Of a stretch of 64,000 nt of DNA, positions 45,241-57,800 are shown piece after piece. A program made the position numbers and the translations under genes. How positions within the stretch are numbered: the first letter of the stretch is position 1; each line of letters begins with the position of its first letter. Where the stretch lies: positions 7,569,001-7,633,000 of the forward strand of contig JANTQA010000070.1 of NCBI GenBank assembly GCA_027625915.1. The letters run 5' to 3'. The notes under the pieces were generated by a model. It did not search any database and had not been told where the DNA came from. It saw nothing but the letters and a program-made list of their open reading frames with translations. Origin of the DNA: Anaeramoeba flamelloides. Taxonomy: Eukaryota > Metamonada > Anaeramoebidae.

Positions 45241-48200
45241 ATTATTTTTTTCAAAAATAGGATTTTGGTGTGATAAATATTTTGAATTGTGGTATATATA
45301 TATATATATTCTTTTCTTTTCATCTATAATATAGTATTCAATCTAATCAATAATTTTCTTTTTAATTATTTTAAACAGATGAAAAACTGTTATTTTTCTC
45401 AAGCAAAAATATTGGAAAAAATATAAAAAATGTTGCTATATCTTTGTGATCAACATCACGTAACATATTCGATATTGTTTACCAAATGTTCTTGTATTGG
45501 GTTAAGCTTTTCTTTTCTGGAAAGAAAAAAATAAGTTAAAAATTAGTGAAAAAATATCAAAACTTTTTCAAATTAAAAATATAGGAGGAAATTGTTTAAA
45601 TTGGGATTTTGGAGTTTTTTTTGGGGAGGCAAATTCAAATTCATAAAGTGAAAAATTCAAGTTACTAAAAATATCAGATCAATTTATCAAAAAAAAAAAT
45701 ATTGCAAATAAAAAGGTTTATTTTGGCTTTTGGATCTTATCAATTGACTTTTTGAAATTAAAAAAAAATATCAATTTTTTGATAAAAATTTTTTACTTAG
45801 GATCAAAAAAAGAGTAGCAATCGAAGCAATCAACCATTTAATAGGAGTTGGAAAAATTTAGTTTCATTTTTTATTTTTTTTTTAAATAATTGAAATGACA
45901 GAATTCCAAAAAAGAGAAAATAACAAAACATTTTTTTTTATTTATAATTTTGTTGTCTTGGGATGTTTAATGGTCCAAAATTTTACTCTTTTAGTGGCCA
46001 ATCAGATAACAACAATTCACCAGACGAAGTTCCAACATCAAATGAGAGTTTGGAACAAATATTAAAAGAAATTAAAATACAAATGAAGATCTTTTATATT
46101 TGTTGTTCTTAACATTTCTAACTATTTTCGATAAAGATCGCAAAGGATGAAAAATAAATAAAAAAAAAAATTTTGTTTTTTGTTTTTAGTATTTTTTATT
46201 TTTTTCATATTGTTTGTCCACAAAAAAAACATTTGCTATTGCTTTTAAAAAAAAAAAACATCTGAATATATTTTTTTAGAAGCTTTCAGCTTGACAAATA
46301 AATATATTCGATATTTTTTTTTTTAAAAATCAATAACTGCTAATATTTACCTATTTATTTGAAATAAAATTAAAACTAAAAAAAAAAGAAACACTGATTT
46401 TAATATGGCAATTGAAGATTTTTTATTCCCAAACTTAAAATAAAATGAAAGCTATTGAGAATATATTATGCTAATAAAAATATATATTTGAAAAACATTA
46501 TCCAGTTTCAATTTTCATATATTTATTTGCATTTTATTTGGTACTTTTTTTAATTTTTTTTTTAAATAAAAGGTATTAAAATATTTTTGTAATTACTGAC
46601 AACATTAATTAATTGTATTGGAAATTCAAACTTCAAATTTTACAAAATATAATTAATACAGGCTAACAGCTTTTAAAGTTAAAAAAAACTTTCTTTTCAG
46701 TGATGAAATAAAATCTAAAATGGGTCTTCATTAAAAAGGAAAGAGTTACTTAAAATTTTTGAAATAATGCTTTTAGAAAGTCTATTTGTTAATATTAAAA
46801 AAAAAAATTCAATATTTTTGTTAAGCTTAGGAGATATTTTTTATAATTCATTTATGATTTTTAATTGTTTTATTGGAACACTAAAGGCTATAATAACAAA
46901 AAAAAAAGTATTTTTACAAAAAAATAATCAATAATAAGAATATTTTAAATAATAAAAACTTTTGAAAATAAGTGAATAAAGATTTATTTTTTAAAAATTA
47001 AAAATGATAAATATTCAATATAGTATTATATTAATATAGAAAAAAGTTAGAAAATTGATTTTTTACTATAATTCAACTTAAATGTTTTAGTATTTTACAA
47101 TGTAAGTATAGTTATTACTTCTCTAATATTAGTTAAATTTATATCTAGCAAATTCCACCCAATTACATTGATATGAGATTACTTTATACTTCACAGTTAT
47201 GAACCCTTTAAAAATTGCATTTTTTTTTAAGATTCGACTTAATGAAGTAAAAAATAACCTATAGAACTTTACTTCATAAATACCAATTAATTAAAATAGT
47301 TTTCAGAGCTATTTATTTTGACAATTAAGAAAAAATTATAATTTTACCCTTTTTTAAAAAAATAAATAACCTGTTTATCTTGATTATTTAAGTTTAATTT
47401 TTTTTGCAAAATTTAAAGTTACTTATATTTCAAAAAGTTAAAACTATTCAAAATTTCGGTAGTATATTGTTTGGAAATAATTTAAATGAAGTTTTTAATT
47501 ACTGTAAATTAAATCGAAATAATTTCTTTTTTGGTAAAAAATTAAACAAAAATGTTTCTTTTTGTAATATTTTGTGTAATTAATCAGGTACTACTATTCT
47601 TTTCCCATTTAAATGTAATTTGTGAAAATTCAATTCTCTATTATTTTAGATTAATTACATGAGGTTTTTTTTTTGTTTTAATTTTATAATTTATCAGGTG
47701 TTAAAAAATTCTTTGAAGAAGCTACTTTAATTGATTTTTTTCAAATGATCAAAAAAATTTCTAATTAGATCTAAAAAAAATTAAAACAAATCCTCAAACA
47801 AAATTATTTTGAACATTTACAAAAAAAAAAAAAAGACAAACTTTATTTAAATTCTGATAATTCAAAAAGTTATGAGTTACTATTTGATTTCTGGAAATTC
47901 TTCCTATAATTCAAAGAACACGTTAATTTTTTTAAAAATGATTATTAATTATAAAATCTATTGTCTAAAATTTGGAGTTCAGAAAATTCAAAGAATCATA
48001 TCCTTTTTTTATTTACTAAATATTATTCTTAAAAATTTGTAAAATTAGTTTTTAAAAATCGATTTGAATTAATTTTGGATTACTTATTAAGAGTCCATCA
48101 ATGAACAATTTAGGTTTTTATCTTCCTCTTGTAGTTAAGTAATAATTATTAATTATTTAATATTATCTTTTTACAATATCTACAATTATAAGAAAATATC

Positions 48201-48778
48201 ATTACTTTGACTATAAAATTAGACTTTTTTGAATCCAAAAAATCTTATACAAACACTATTTTATTTCTACAAATTGAAAATCTTTCAAGATACTCTAATT
48301 TAATAGAATTTACTAAATCAGGAATAACAAAGGATTTGCCATCAAGGGTATATATTTTAAATATTAATTTGGATCTAAGAATTAAAAATATTTGGAATTC
48401 ATAATAATTATCTGAAAAAAAATTAACAAATAAAAATACTCAAAAGAATTTTATTTCAATTTATATATTAAGGAAGAGGGCTAATATTCGAAACAAATGT
48501 AAATTTTGAGACACTCACTCAGTGATTAATCATCAATAATTTTTATCAATTTAAAAATAATTTTTTTAAAAATTCCGGTTAGAAAATTAAGATATTTGTA
48601 AAAAAAAAAATCAATAATCTAAATTGTTTCTAAGAGAGGACTTTAGATCAAAAGTGAATAAATTTTAAAAAGAGGAAAATTAAAAAAAAAAAAAAAAAAA
48701 AAAAATAAAAAATAAATTTTCTTCTAATTTTCATTAATTTTTTATTTGTCATAAAATTTATTTTTTCTGATCTTTATC
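45241..48778. other. Intergenic A/T-rich DNA before the homeobox gene
   Basis: Apart from the small frame at 45963 no gene is supported. The frame at 48207-48404 has no motif. Long A run at about 48680-48703 just upstream of the homeobox gene leader. Confidence 0.45.
45963..46112 (+). CDS. Possible 49-residue small protein or orphan exon
   Basis: Starts MFNGPKFYSFSGQSDNNNSP and ends in a predicted amphipathic stretch (LEQILKEIKIQMKIFY) before TAA. Its composition (Ser, Asp, Pro, Glu, Gln) differs from chance translations nearby, which are Phe/Ile/Lys only. CTCTTTTAG within it could also be a splice acceptor, making the last 38 codons a terminal exon of an unseen gene. No family is recognised. 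Confidence 0.3.
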   Translation: MFNGPKFYSFSGQSDNNNSPDEVPTSNESLEQILKEIKIQMKIFYICCS

Positions 48779-49924
48779 ATGCTGTCTTCTTATTCGTATA
48801 ACTCTTCTTCTTTATTCCAAAGCCATGAAGAATATCAGGATTTTCCCTTTTGTTATACATTTGATCAAGATCCTATCAATGTTAATCCCTTCTCTTTTGA
48901 GAATCTATGTGATGTAAAGCACCTTTCTTCCAATAATGGACCATTTGCCAACACAGACGAACCAATAAAAATGGATATGCAAAAGCAAAATATTGAACCA
49001 GAAACCAGCAAAAATGATAATTCTATTGAAAAATTATCATTCGAGGATTTAATTTTGATGAACGAAATGCACTCACTAAATAATTGCTTATTGGGTGATA
49101 CCGACAATGAACCAGAAGATTTGCCCGATTCGCTTCTTGTTGACGAGAACAGTAACCTCCATAAGGAAAATCTTGATTTGTTAAAAAAACAAGTAGATAC
49201 ATTATTCCACCTCAAATTAAAAATGTATGAATTATCAAACCAAATTAAAAATGATTGTGATATAAAATCAATCAATAGTATATTTGAAAAAAAGATGAAC
49301 AAAATTGATCAAATGGAGGAATTATGGATCAAAAAATGGAAGAAAATATCAGGCCAAAAAGAGTTTAAGAATAATGAACTTTACAAATCCGAACAATTGA
49401 TCACAGTTATCCAATCAAAATTTGTCAAATTGCGAAAGAGTTTACAATCCAAAATTTTGGAATCTTTAAATTCTGTTAATACAGTAGAACCTTTTAAAAA
49501 GCCATTAAAGAGAAAGCAGAAGACTAAGGATAGTGTAATTAACATTAACAAGAAAGACTTTTCCTTGAAAAACAAATGCCAAAAGCCTAAGACAGCAGAG
49601 AATATGACAGTTATAAAGTCAAGAGGTAAAAAAAGAATTGAAAGATCAACAATTAACCAAAAAATCAAAATATTTAGACCTCCCTCGATCAAAAGAAAGC
49701 GACTTAATAAAGGAGCAACAAAATATTTAGATGATTGGTTTCAAAAAGCTATGTCCAGCGTTAATGGCCCCTATGCTAATCATAGGACCAAATTATATCT
49801 GTCTCAGCAAACTGGCTTCTCTGTCCGACAAGTTACTAATTACTTGGGGAACCAAAGGAAAAAGTTTCGTAAAACACTTGACAAAGAACAAATTTCAAAA
49901 TTTGATTGGTCTGATCAATTATAA
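48779..49924 (+). CDS. TALE-class homeodomain protein with altered helix 3 (381 aa)
   Basis: Intronless DNA-binding regulator. The C-terminal homeodomain covers about residues 304-365: KYLDDWF in helix 1, then NGPYANHRTK with the three-residue loop extension of TALE proteins, LYLSQQTGFSVRQV, and recognition helix VTNYLGNQRKKFRK. Asn51 (residue 358) and Arg53 are kept and position 50 is Gly as in PBC proteins. The near-invariant Trp48-Phe49 pair is replaced by Tyr355-Leu356. The N-terminal 130 residues are acidic with Phe and Tyr. A coiled-coil-like region follows at about 135-240 (LDLLKKQVDTLFHLKLKMYE ...), then a basic linker. A partner through the coiled region is plausible but unproven. 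Start is the first Met after a T/A-rich leader. Confidence 0.92.
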   Translation: MLSSYSYNSSSLFQSHEEYQDFPFCYTFDQDPINVNPFSFENLCDVKHLSSNNGPFANTDEPIKMDMQKQNIEPETSKNDNSIEKLSFEDLILMNEMHSLNNCLLGDTDNEPEDLPDSLLVDENSNLHKENLDLLKKQVDTLFHLKLKMYELSNQIKNDCDIKSINSIFEKKMNKIDQMEELWIKKWKKISGQKEFKNNELYKSEQLITVIQSKFVKLRKSLQSKILESLNSVNTVEPFKKPLKRKQKTKDSVININKKDFSLKNKCQKPKTAENMTVIKSRGKKRIERSTINQKIKIFRPPSIKRKRLNKGATKYLDDWFQKAMSSVNGPYANHRTKLYLSQQTGFSVRQVTNYLGNQRKKFRKTLDKEQISKFDWSDQL

Positions 49925-52545
49925 AGTTTAATTTTTTGAAATTATTTACTTTAAAACAATTATTTTTATTTTAAAATTTATCATCTGATTGAAATACTTT
50001 TTTTTTTTTATTTTTTATTTAGAAAATGTTTTTAATTGAAACAGATCCTTTTGATTTTAATAAAATTTTTAATTTGTTTTTAGGTCTTTTATAAATTGTC
50101 TTTTTTTAAGATTTATACTCGTATTTGAAATGTGAAATTTTTATTTACTTATTTTCTTATTTTCTTATTTTTAATTATTCAATTATTAGTCTTGATTTAA
50201 ATTCTTAATTGAAATGTATTTTTTAGTGATATTTAATAAAAAACTACCTTTTAGATCAAGGTAGACAAACATTTTTCGATTTTTTCATTCCAATTCTTTG
50301 ACAAACTATAATATATTTTGGAAGTTTGTGATATAATATACATTTCGATATTAAGACTTTTAATCGAAGAACTATTGGATTTACTATGCCATTTAAGTAT
50401 TCTCTCTTTTTGATGCCCTGCAAATATTACCTTTATTACTAACAGAAACAATATTTTATTAGAACAAAATTATATCACAAGTGTTAAACTATCACTTGTC
50501 TATTAATTTTTAGTGTATGTCTGATGAAAAATTATTGTGTTTAAAATAGACTGATAATTAAAAAAAAAAAAATGTGTGTCAGGAAATAAACCTTGGATAT
50601 CACTATGTACTGGTTTATTATATATTCAAGTTGACATATTGACGTTATGTGATAAGGTTGTATTCCAGGTATATCCTGTCATGGAAGGTCATTATTTTTA
50701 TTAGAGTGAAAGTTCATTTATATCTCACAAAAATATTGATTCCAAAAATCTTGTTTTTATTTAAAATATAGATTTTTTTTTTGAAAATTATAAGAATTGG
50801 AAAAAACTATTTTCATGATAAAAAATTCCAAATTCCTCTTGAAAGGGTTCCAAAATTAAAAGCCCTAAGTCATAATTTCGAATTCATTCTAACATAATCC
50901 CAAGTTTATGGGGAGTATAGTCTAATTTTAATTGTATAAAATTGATAAATAACTGTAGTAAGCTGACAATTAATTACTTTTTTTTTTTTTTTTTTATTTT
51001 AAAGGGGGGTATTTAATTTATTACTTTCTGCTGTTAGGTTGTCGTGAGTTTGAAAATTAAAAAAAAAAATTAATAAATTTATTTCTAAAATTATAAAAAA
51101 AAAAATCCCTTAGCTTTTCTTGAATTTTCTGTTTATTTATAAAATCAATAAAATTTTACAGTTAAACATAAATCATCAGGAAAATTGTTATTAGCTTTTA
51201 GGCAATTTAAAAGAATTTGGTAAAATCTTTGACTTTTCTATATTCTTTTATATTATGGAAACTTAATATACTTGGCAGTACTCTGTGAAACTCTACTGTA
51301 TTTGGTGAAAGTTCCTTAATTTATCTATTTTTGTTTAGAAATTAAGTTAGAAAAGCCAGAAATTAATAAAACAAAATTATATTTCAAAAAAAAAAAAGAT
51401 AAAGATCTATAAAAATTTTTTAGTTTTGAAAGTTCAATAAGAAACATATTGTAGTTTACTATTATCAAGACAACAAGAGAAAAAAAAATCACTTTATAAC
51501 TTTTTATTATTTGATTCCAAATTTCAAAAATTTTTTGGATGATAAATATTTTATTTAATTTTTGGCAAATTCTGATGAAAAGCCAAAATTTGTTCAATTG
51601 TGTATTTTTTGTTTGTCAATTTCTTTTACAGAGTATTTTTATTAATAATATAATAGTTTTGCCCTTATGTATTATAAAATAAAAATATCCTTAAAACTTT
51701 CTGAACAAAAAAAAAAAAAAAAATAATTTGAATTGACATTTTTATACAATAATAAGAAAAAAAAAAATTTTTTTTTGTTTGAAAATAATGTGTTTTGCTC
51801 TCTGTACCTGCACTTTTTAATAATGGGACATATTATTATTTTTTTTTTTTTTAATTGTTGGAATCAATAATTAGACTATTTTTCAAGAACTTATTTATGG
51901 AGTAACACAAATCGCATAAAACAAATACAATTGTTCCCCAGGACAAAGTACTTTTTATTTCAACTTGCCTATTACTGTAACTCCTAATTTAAATATCACG
52001 CTTTTGAAAGTGAAATTATACAATACACTATGGAAATGTTGTCACAAAAATGACATTATGAAACTATTCTTCCTTCAAAGTTCTCTGAATTATTTATGAA
52101 AGAAATAATTAACAAAAAAAGTACCAAAAAAAAAAAATATTATTTTATTGTACAATTCTTGAATTTAAGACATATAATTTTTTTTTCTTCAATTCTTGAT
52201 AGAGCTGAAAAATAGTATTATGTGTTATTATGACCAATCTTTTTTTATTCTTTTTTTTTTTTTTTTTTACCTTGTATATGTCATCTTCTAGGATTCACTA
52301 AAAAGTTCCCAGACATTATTTCCTTTTCATTGTTTATTAATGGTTTACCCACTTTCTGTGATCTTGCTCCATGCCAAAGACGAATTTTGTCACTAAAATC
52401 ATTATGATTAAATTGAACTCTTTTGATTGTACAAATTTAAATAAAAACAAATCAAAATTCAGAGGATCTTAATTAAAAAAAAAACAAAGTTTTACTAATC
52501 TCAATAAATAAAAAAATCACAATTTAAAAGAAAAATTAGGGTAGT
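49925..52545. other. Intergenic A/T-rich DNA
   Basis: 3' flank of the homeobox gene, then a repeat D relic at about 50985-51320. No gene seen. Confidence 0.45.
50985..51320. repeat. Repeat family D, relic copy
   Basis: Shares CTGTTAGGTT, CTTTTCTTGAATTTTCTGTT followed by TATTTATAAAATCAATA, and GGTAAAATCTTTGACTTTTC with 57960-58500 and with the window end. Confidence 0.55.
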
Positions 52546-53044
52546 GAAAAAAATATCTTACCTGAAAAAAATCCCTGAAAAGATTTTTAATTGTTAATAT
52601 TATGAAAAGTATTGTGTAATTTCCTTTATTTAAAATCAAATCCTTTTTTTTTTTTAAGAATTAAAAGTTAAAATTATCACTTGCCCACTTATTAGAATGA
52701 TGATAAGTGTTAGTAAACCTGTTCAAAACACTATTAAATCAATCAAAAAAAACAAGAAAAATAATTATCATTTTCCAAACATTAGCATTCCTCTATAAAA
52801 CTCTATTATTTTTCAAAAAGAGTTGATCTACTTTAAGCTATCAAACAATTCCTTGAGTATTCTATCTAGAGACACGGTAATTTAATGAATTTTAGGTAGA
52901 TTTATTCCTAATCTCATAAAAAATTTGATTATTTAACAAAAAGGATTTTATTTTAAATAAAAGCCATTACATAATACTTTTCCAATATTAACAATTAAAA
53001 ATCTTTTCAGGGATTTTTTTTCAAATACGATATTTTTTTCACAG
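52546..53044. mobile_element. Foldback element, arms about 115 bp
   Basis: Left arm 52546-52660 (AAATCCCTGAAAAGATTTTT then AATTGTTAATATT) and right arm 52925-53044 (AATATTAACAATT then AAAAATCTTTTCAGGGATTT) are close inverted copies. The inner region of about 260 bp has no coding sense. MITE-type element. Confidence 0.75.
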
Positions 53045-53159
53045 CTATACTTGTTTCTTATTATGGTTTTTCAAGGAGTTAAATTTCTTAACTCTGAAAA
53101 AAATTATCTTCTTTAAGGGATTAGATTCTCCCACTGAGAAACCTATACTAAAAAATAGA

Positions 53160-53860
53160 TTGTTATTGGGTGTAAATCACATTAGTGTTAATCTGGTTCA
53201 AATATCTCTAAAAAATCGATTAGTAAAAAAATAGTATTTGTTGATCTCATCAATTAAAAAGGATCCATTGTATTAGTAAAAAAAACCCAACAATTTCAGA
53301 AAAAAATCTGCATTTCATCACAAGTCAAAGGTTGAATTATCAATTTTCAGACTACAAAGTTGAAAAATATCCTTCTTAAATTTGTGGCCATATGTGGATA
53401 AATAGATAAAAAATTCAATTTTTGAAAACAATTAAATAATTAACTCAGAGTTTTTTTGACCAATTAAATTTCTTTATATAGGAAATATATTGAGTTCAGA
53501 ATTGTTTTTCAAAAAAGAAATAAAACTAATTAATCTTTGTGCTTTGGTGTTGATTATTATTGAAGTAATCTTTGAAATTATAAAAAATTCAAAAAAATTA
53601 TGACTTTTCAAAGTTCTAAAACTGAATTATTAAAGACTGGAATGCTGATTATTTTGTGTTTCTATTTTGAGAATTGGAAAAGGGAATTAAAAAATTATTC
53701 AAAAATGAAAAATTTTTAATTGTGATAATTAGTAAAAAAATCCAATAATTTATTATTGAATACTATTTATATATAGATTTTTTAAAGTCATATGTGAATA
53801 ATACAGCAATCATATTATTACACCCAATTACAATACACTTTAATAATAGAAGAATCTAAA
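53160..53860 (+). mobile_element. Repeat family C, copy 2 (about 690 bp)
   Basis: Ends are ATTGGGTGTAAATCACATTA and its inverted partner TATTATTACACCCAAT, a short terminal inverted repeat. The full length matches the reverse complement of 6506-7200. No transposase. Non-autonomous DNA transposon by structure. Confidence 0.8.
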
Positions 53861-54813
53861 GTGTCACTAATCCCTGCAGTCCAATTATTTTCATTTAATT
53901 TTGTCTTATTTGTAATTTTTTGTCACTCTCTAAATTTGACAATAAAAAGATTTTGGAACATCTTTGAGACAAAAATAATTCATTTGAGAAATTAGAAAAA
54001 AAAAACCAATCTTTGAGATCTCAAAAATCAAAAGAGACACACTATGAAACTAACACAGTCATTTTCAAAATTATAATACAAAATCATTCAATAGATATTT
54101 GAGAGTCACTCTTTGGTATATTTTTCTAAAAATTTCCTTCTTTTTGATTTTTGATTTTTTGAGATACCCCAGACAATACTTGTTGATTAGATTTTTATTT
54201 GTATTAGATCTTCATAAAAATTGCAAAATTATTTTTTCAAATTCACAAACAATTAGTTTTATACTTAATGAATCAGCCTATTAAGTTAAAAATAAGTTAC
54301 AAACAGATGTTTTCTTTGATTTTCCATTTTACTTTACAAAACAGTGAAAAAATAAGTGGTTGCAGAAAAATGAAAATCATCAATAATTTGAACAAATTAG
54401 ATTGATAATAATCTTACAAAAACTCTTTTTACAAAAATGTGGACTCAAAATTTTATAAACTAAACTTCAAAAGGTCGAATTTATGAATTATAAGTTGTTT
54501 GGATCTCATACCGAAACTTTTAATTATCATTTTCTTCTTCAAACACTCATTCTTTAAAATATTTGGGTTGATAATAAGGTTTTTGATTTAAAATGCAAAT
54601 ACTCAAACAATTTTAAGAAAACCATGGGTTGCATACACAAAACTTTTTTCCATTACCCCAATACCAATGAAGAGAAAAAAAAAAACATTTTTTGTTTTTA
54701 TCCTTTGAATAATTTAGTGAATTATGTAATTTTTCCGTTTTCATCCCAACCCAATTTTAATCCCAACCCTTCATTAATTGTTCGTTATTTTTAAATTCCT
54801 TAAATCACTATAG
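53861..54813. other. Upstream region of the USP gene, first exon not found
   Basis: The USP exon at 54814 needs an upstream exon ending with two bases of a split codon. A 57-codon frame starting MGCIHKTFFHYPNTN at 54624 is a candidate by position, but none of its GT donors gives the right phase, so I leave the 5' end open. Confidence 0.5.
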
Positions 54814-57800
54814 GACAAGTATTCTTGAAAACCTTGATGTTCACAACCTCAGTCCAATCGAAGAAAAAAATCTAATCAAGTTATTTGAATCACAATCAAG
54901 CCAACTTGTTCAAGGTGCAAAATGGTATTTAATTGACTCTGTATTTTATGTGAAATGGAGATCATATGTTGGATATGATCTTAAAGAAAATGAAAAAAAT
55001 ACTTCCAATAGCCCAAAGCCCGATATGATCGACAATTCTGCTTTAGTGAACGCAAAAGGAAAATTGAAGCCAGGACTAAGTGATTATCATCATTACAATC
55101 TTGTTTCAGAACTAGTTTGGAAGGCCTTACACAAAATGTAATTTCTACACCTTTCTTTTGTTTGATAATTTTGAAAAATAAACAACAATTTCCAAAAGGA
55201 AAAAAAAATGAAAAAGAAGAAGAAAAAGAAAACCGAAAAAAAAAAAAAAATTAAAAAGAAAAAGAAAAAGGATATTAAAAAAAAAAATTTACACTGATTT
55301 ATCATTTCTTTTCAATCAAATCTTTACATTTGAATAGTTACGGCGGAGGTCCCATAATCTTTCGAAAAGTTATTACTTGTGGTATTAAAAAAAATATGAT
55401 TGTCGAAATTTACCCACTTAACCTCAAAGTCCATTTAGAAGGGAAAGGGAAGTCAGTCGATATAACAATTAGCAAATCGGAGACCATTGAAAAAATTCTA
55501 CAAGTTGCATGTAAGGAATTCAAGATCAAAACCGAAGAAGGTAAACCTTTTATTTACTTTTCTCAAACAACCTTTTCAAAGAGATACTAAACACCTAAAA
55601 AAAATTTACTTTTATTCTCTTTTTCTTTTTACCATTTCAAAAATAGTCAAATTGTTTGATTATTATTTTTTACAGATTGGGAAAGAATACTCAATAAAAA
55701 CAAAACAAATTAGTGACTCATATATTACAAATAATAATGATCTTTTACTGAGAACCAAAGAGTAATATTTCTATTTTTTTTTTTTTTTTTCATTTTAAAG
55801 TTTTTGAAAGTATATTTATATTGCTTTGTGAAAGAAATAGCTATCAAAATACCCTATAAAATGAGCCACAGCATGACGGTACAATTAGGTAAATTCGGAA
55901 CTTATTATCCCAAAGTAACCAAACATATAATTGAATTGACAATAGAAAAATTTTTCTTGATAAGGATTAATTTTCACTATTTCAGTCTGTTCCTATTTGT
56001 TAAAATGCCTTTTATTGAAAAAAAAAAAGTCCATATTGATACAAATCCAAAATGGTGTGTTTGAAGATACCAAAAGGGGGTTTACCACTATTAAAACAGA
56101 GCTTCAATTTGATTGATGTAAAGGAATTTTAATCCACAAAAGTTTTATGTAGAAAAAGTAAAATCAAAAATTAGCTAAAAAAGGAAATGTAGATTTTTGT
56201 AGATTAACTTTAACCCTTGGTTTAAATATTATTGATAATTTAATCCCTCTTTTTTTATTTTAATCTTATTTTATAAAATTAACTTTTGAATATTACAAAA
56301 TAATATTTCAAGAAACAAAAATTTATGAAAAAATAAAAGAAAAAAAAACAAAATACCAAAAGTTATAAAAAAAACAAATTCTAATACACACGTGAAGAAA
56401 TCTTTGCAATTTATTTAATATAGAAATATTCACAAAATATCAATATTTAACAAAAATAGAAATAAATCAAAAAAAGGAAAATATAAGAATAGATTTTTGG
56501 CAGAAAAAAATCATTATTTTCATATTTTTATTTTTTTCGTTGAATTTTAATTAAATTACAAAACAGAAAATGTTCTTTGATTACTATTAATTATTTCTAG
56601 GACTCGAAAATTATTTTTATCAACATATTTTAATTAGTAACACGATTATTGACTAAAACCACTTATGGGACGCGCTAATTTATAGTGCCATCTTTAAGTG
56701 AAACTGAATTATCCAAATCATTTCTTTAACCAAATACATTGATATTTTCATAAATACTAGAGTGGGATATATCCTAGTATAAGACATTTTATATACCAAC
56801 AAAAGAATTGAAATCAAAAAAAAATGAAAATATTTTAATCAAAAAAAAAAAAAATAACATTTATTTCTTGATCTTACCTGTAACATTTGATGCAATTACT
56901 TCTTCTTTACTTCAGTTTTAATTTTAATTTTGAAGAAAATAATTTAATTAGGAAATTTTTGATTAACAATTTACTTTTTATTTCTAAAGAATTTTCAAAA
57001 TGAGTTTTAAAAATCCTATTTTCATTTAATTCATCTAATTCTTAGTTTTGGGTTTGAGAAAATAGGATATTTCTTCGAATTCTTCTTCAGAAATAAAGAT
57101 CTATTGGATGTGTTTGTTTGATTGATTTGAAAATTATTTATTTTCGATTAAATTGAAAACTCAAAAATACTTGTGTATTACTGCTTGAAATTTTTTGACC
57201 ATATTTTCTTTTTTTTTTGGATTGAATCTTATACAGTTGTTTTTTGTGTTGATTTCGGGAATTCAATCCTTTTACTTTAATTTTTGAAACAGTTTTCTTT
57301 TATTTTGCCTTAATTTAATAAAAATATTTGAAAAAAGAATTTTGAAAGCAAATTTGTAAAAAAAATGTTTTGTAAAATAATAATAAATAGTAATGGGGTG
57401 AGAAATTCAAGGAAAGGACTTGCTTACATTCATCCAAATTAAGACAAAAGAAAAGAAAATCTTCTAAAATAAGACTTTATCGATTTTTTTTTTTTTCATT
57501 CTTGATTCCAACAAGTTTATCTGGGAATGTGATCTTTTTTGTTTGGTCTTCTAAAAGAAAAGATTTTTTTAAAATGCACACCTTCTCTGGTCTATTTTTA
57601 TGGTTTGTTCTTTGATTAATTTCAAGTATTCACTATAAACATATTCCTAGATCCAAAAAAGCATAATTTAATAAACCCAAAAATTTAATCAAAAAAAGGT
57701 TCAAAAAATTGAAAAATTATAGATCCAACTTGAATTACTTTGGTTGTATTTCTTTTCACAAATAGAGTCGTGAATGGTATTTTGTTTTGAAAGTTTCAAT

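Noticed and set aside
55804-56064. 86-codon open frame in the USP intron, considered as a USP exon
   Set aside because: It does not match the family, and joining 55761 directly to 59136 keeps frame and gives a sensible linker.
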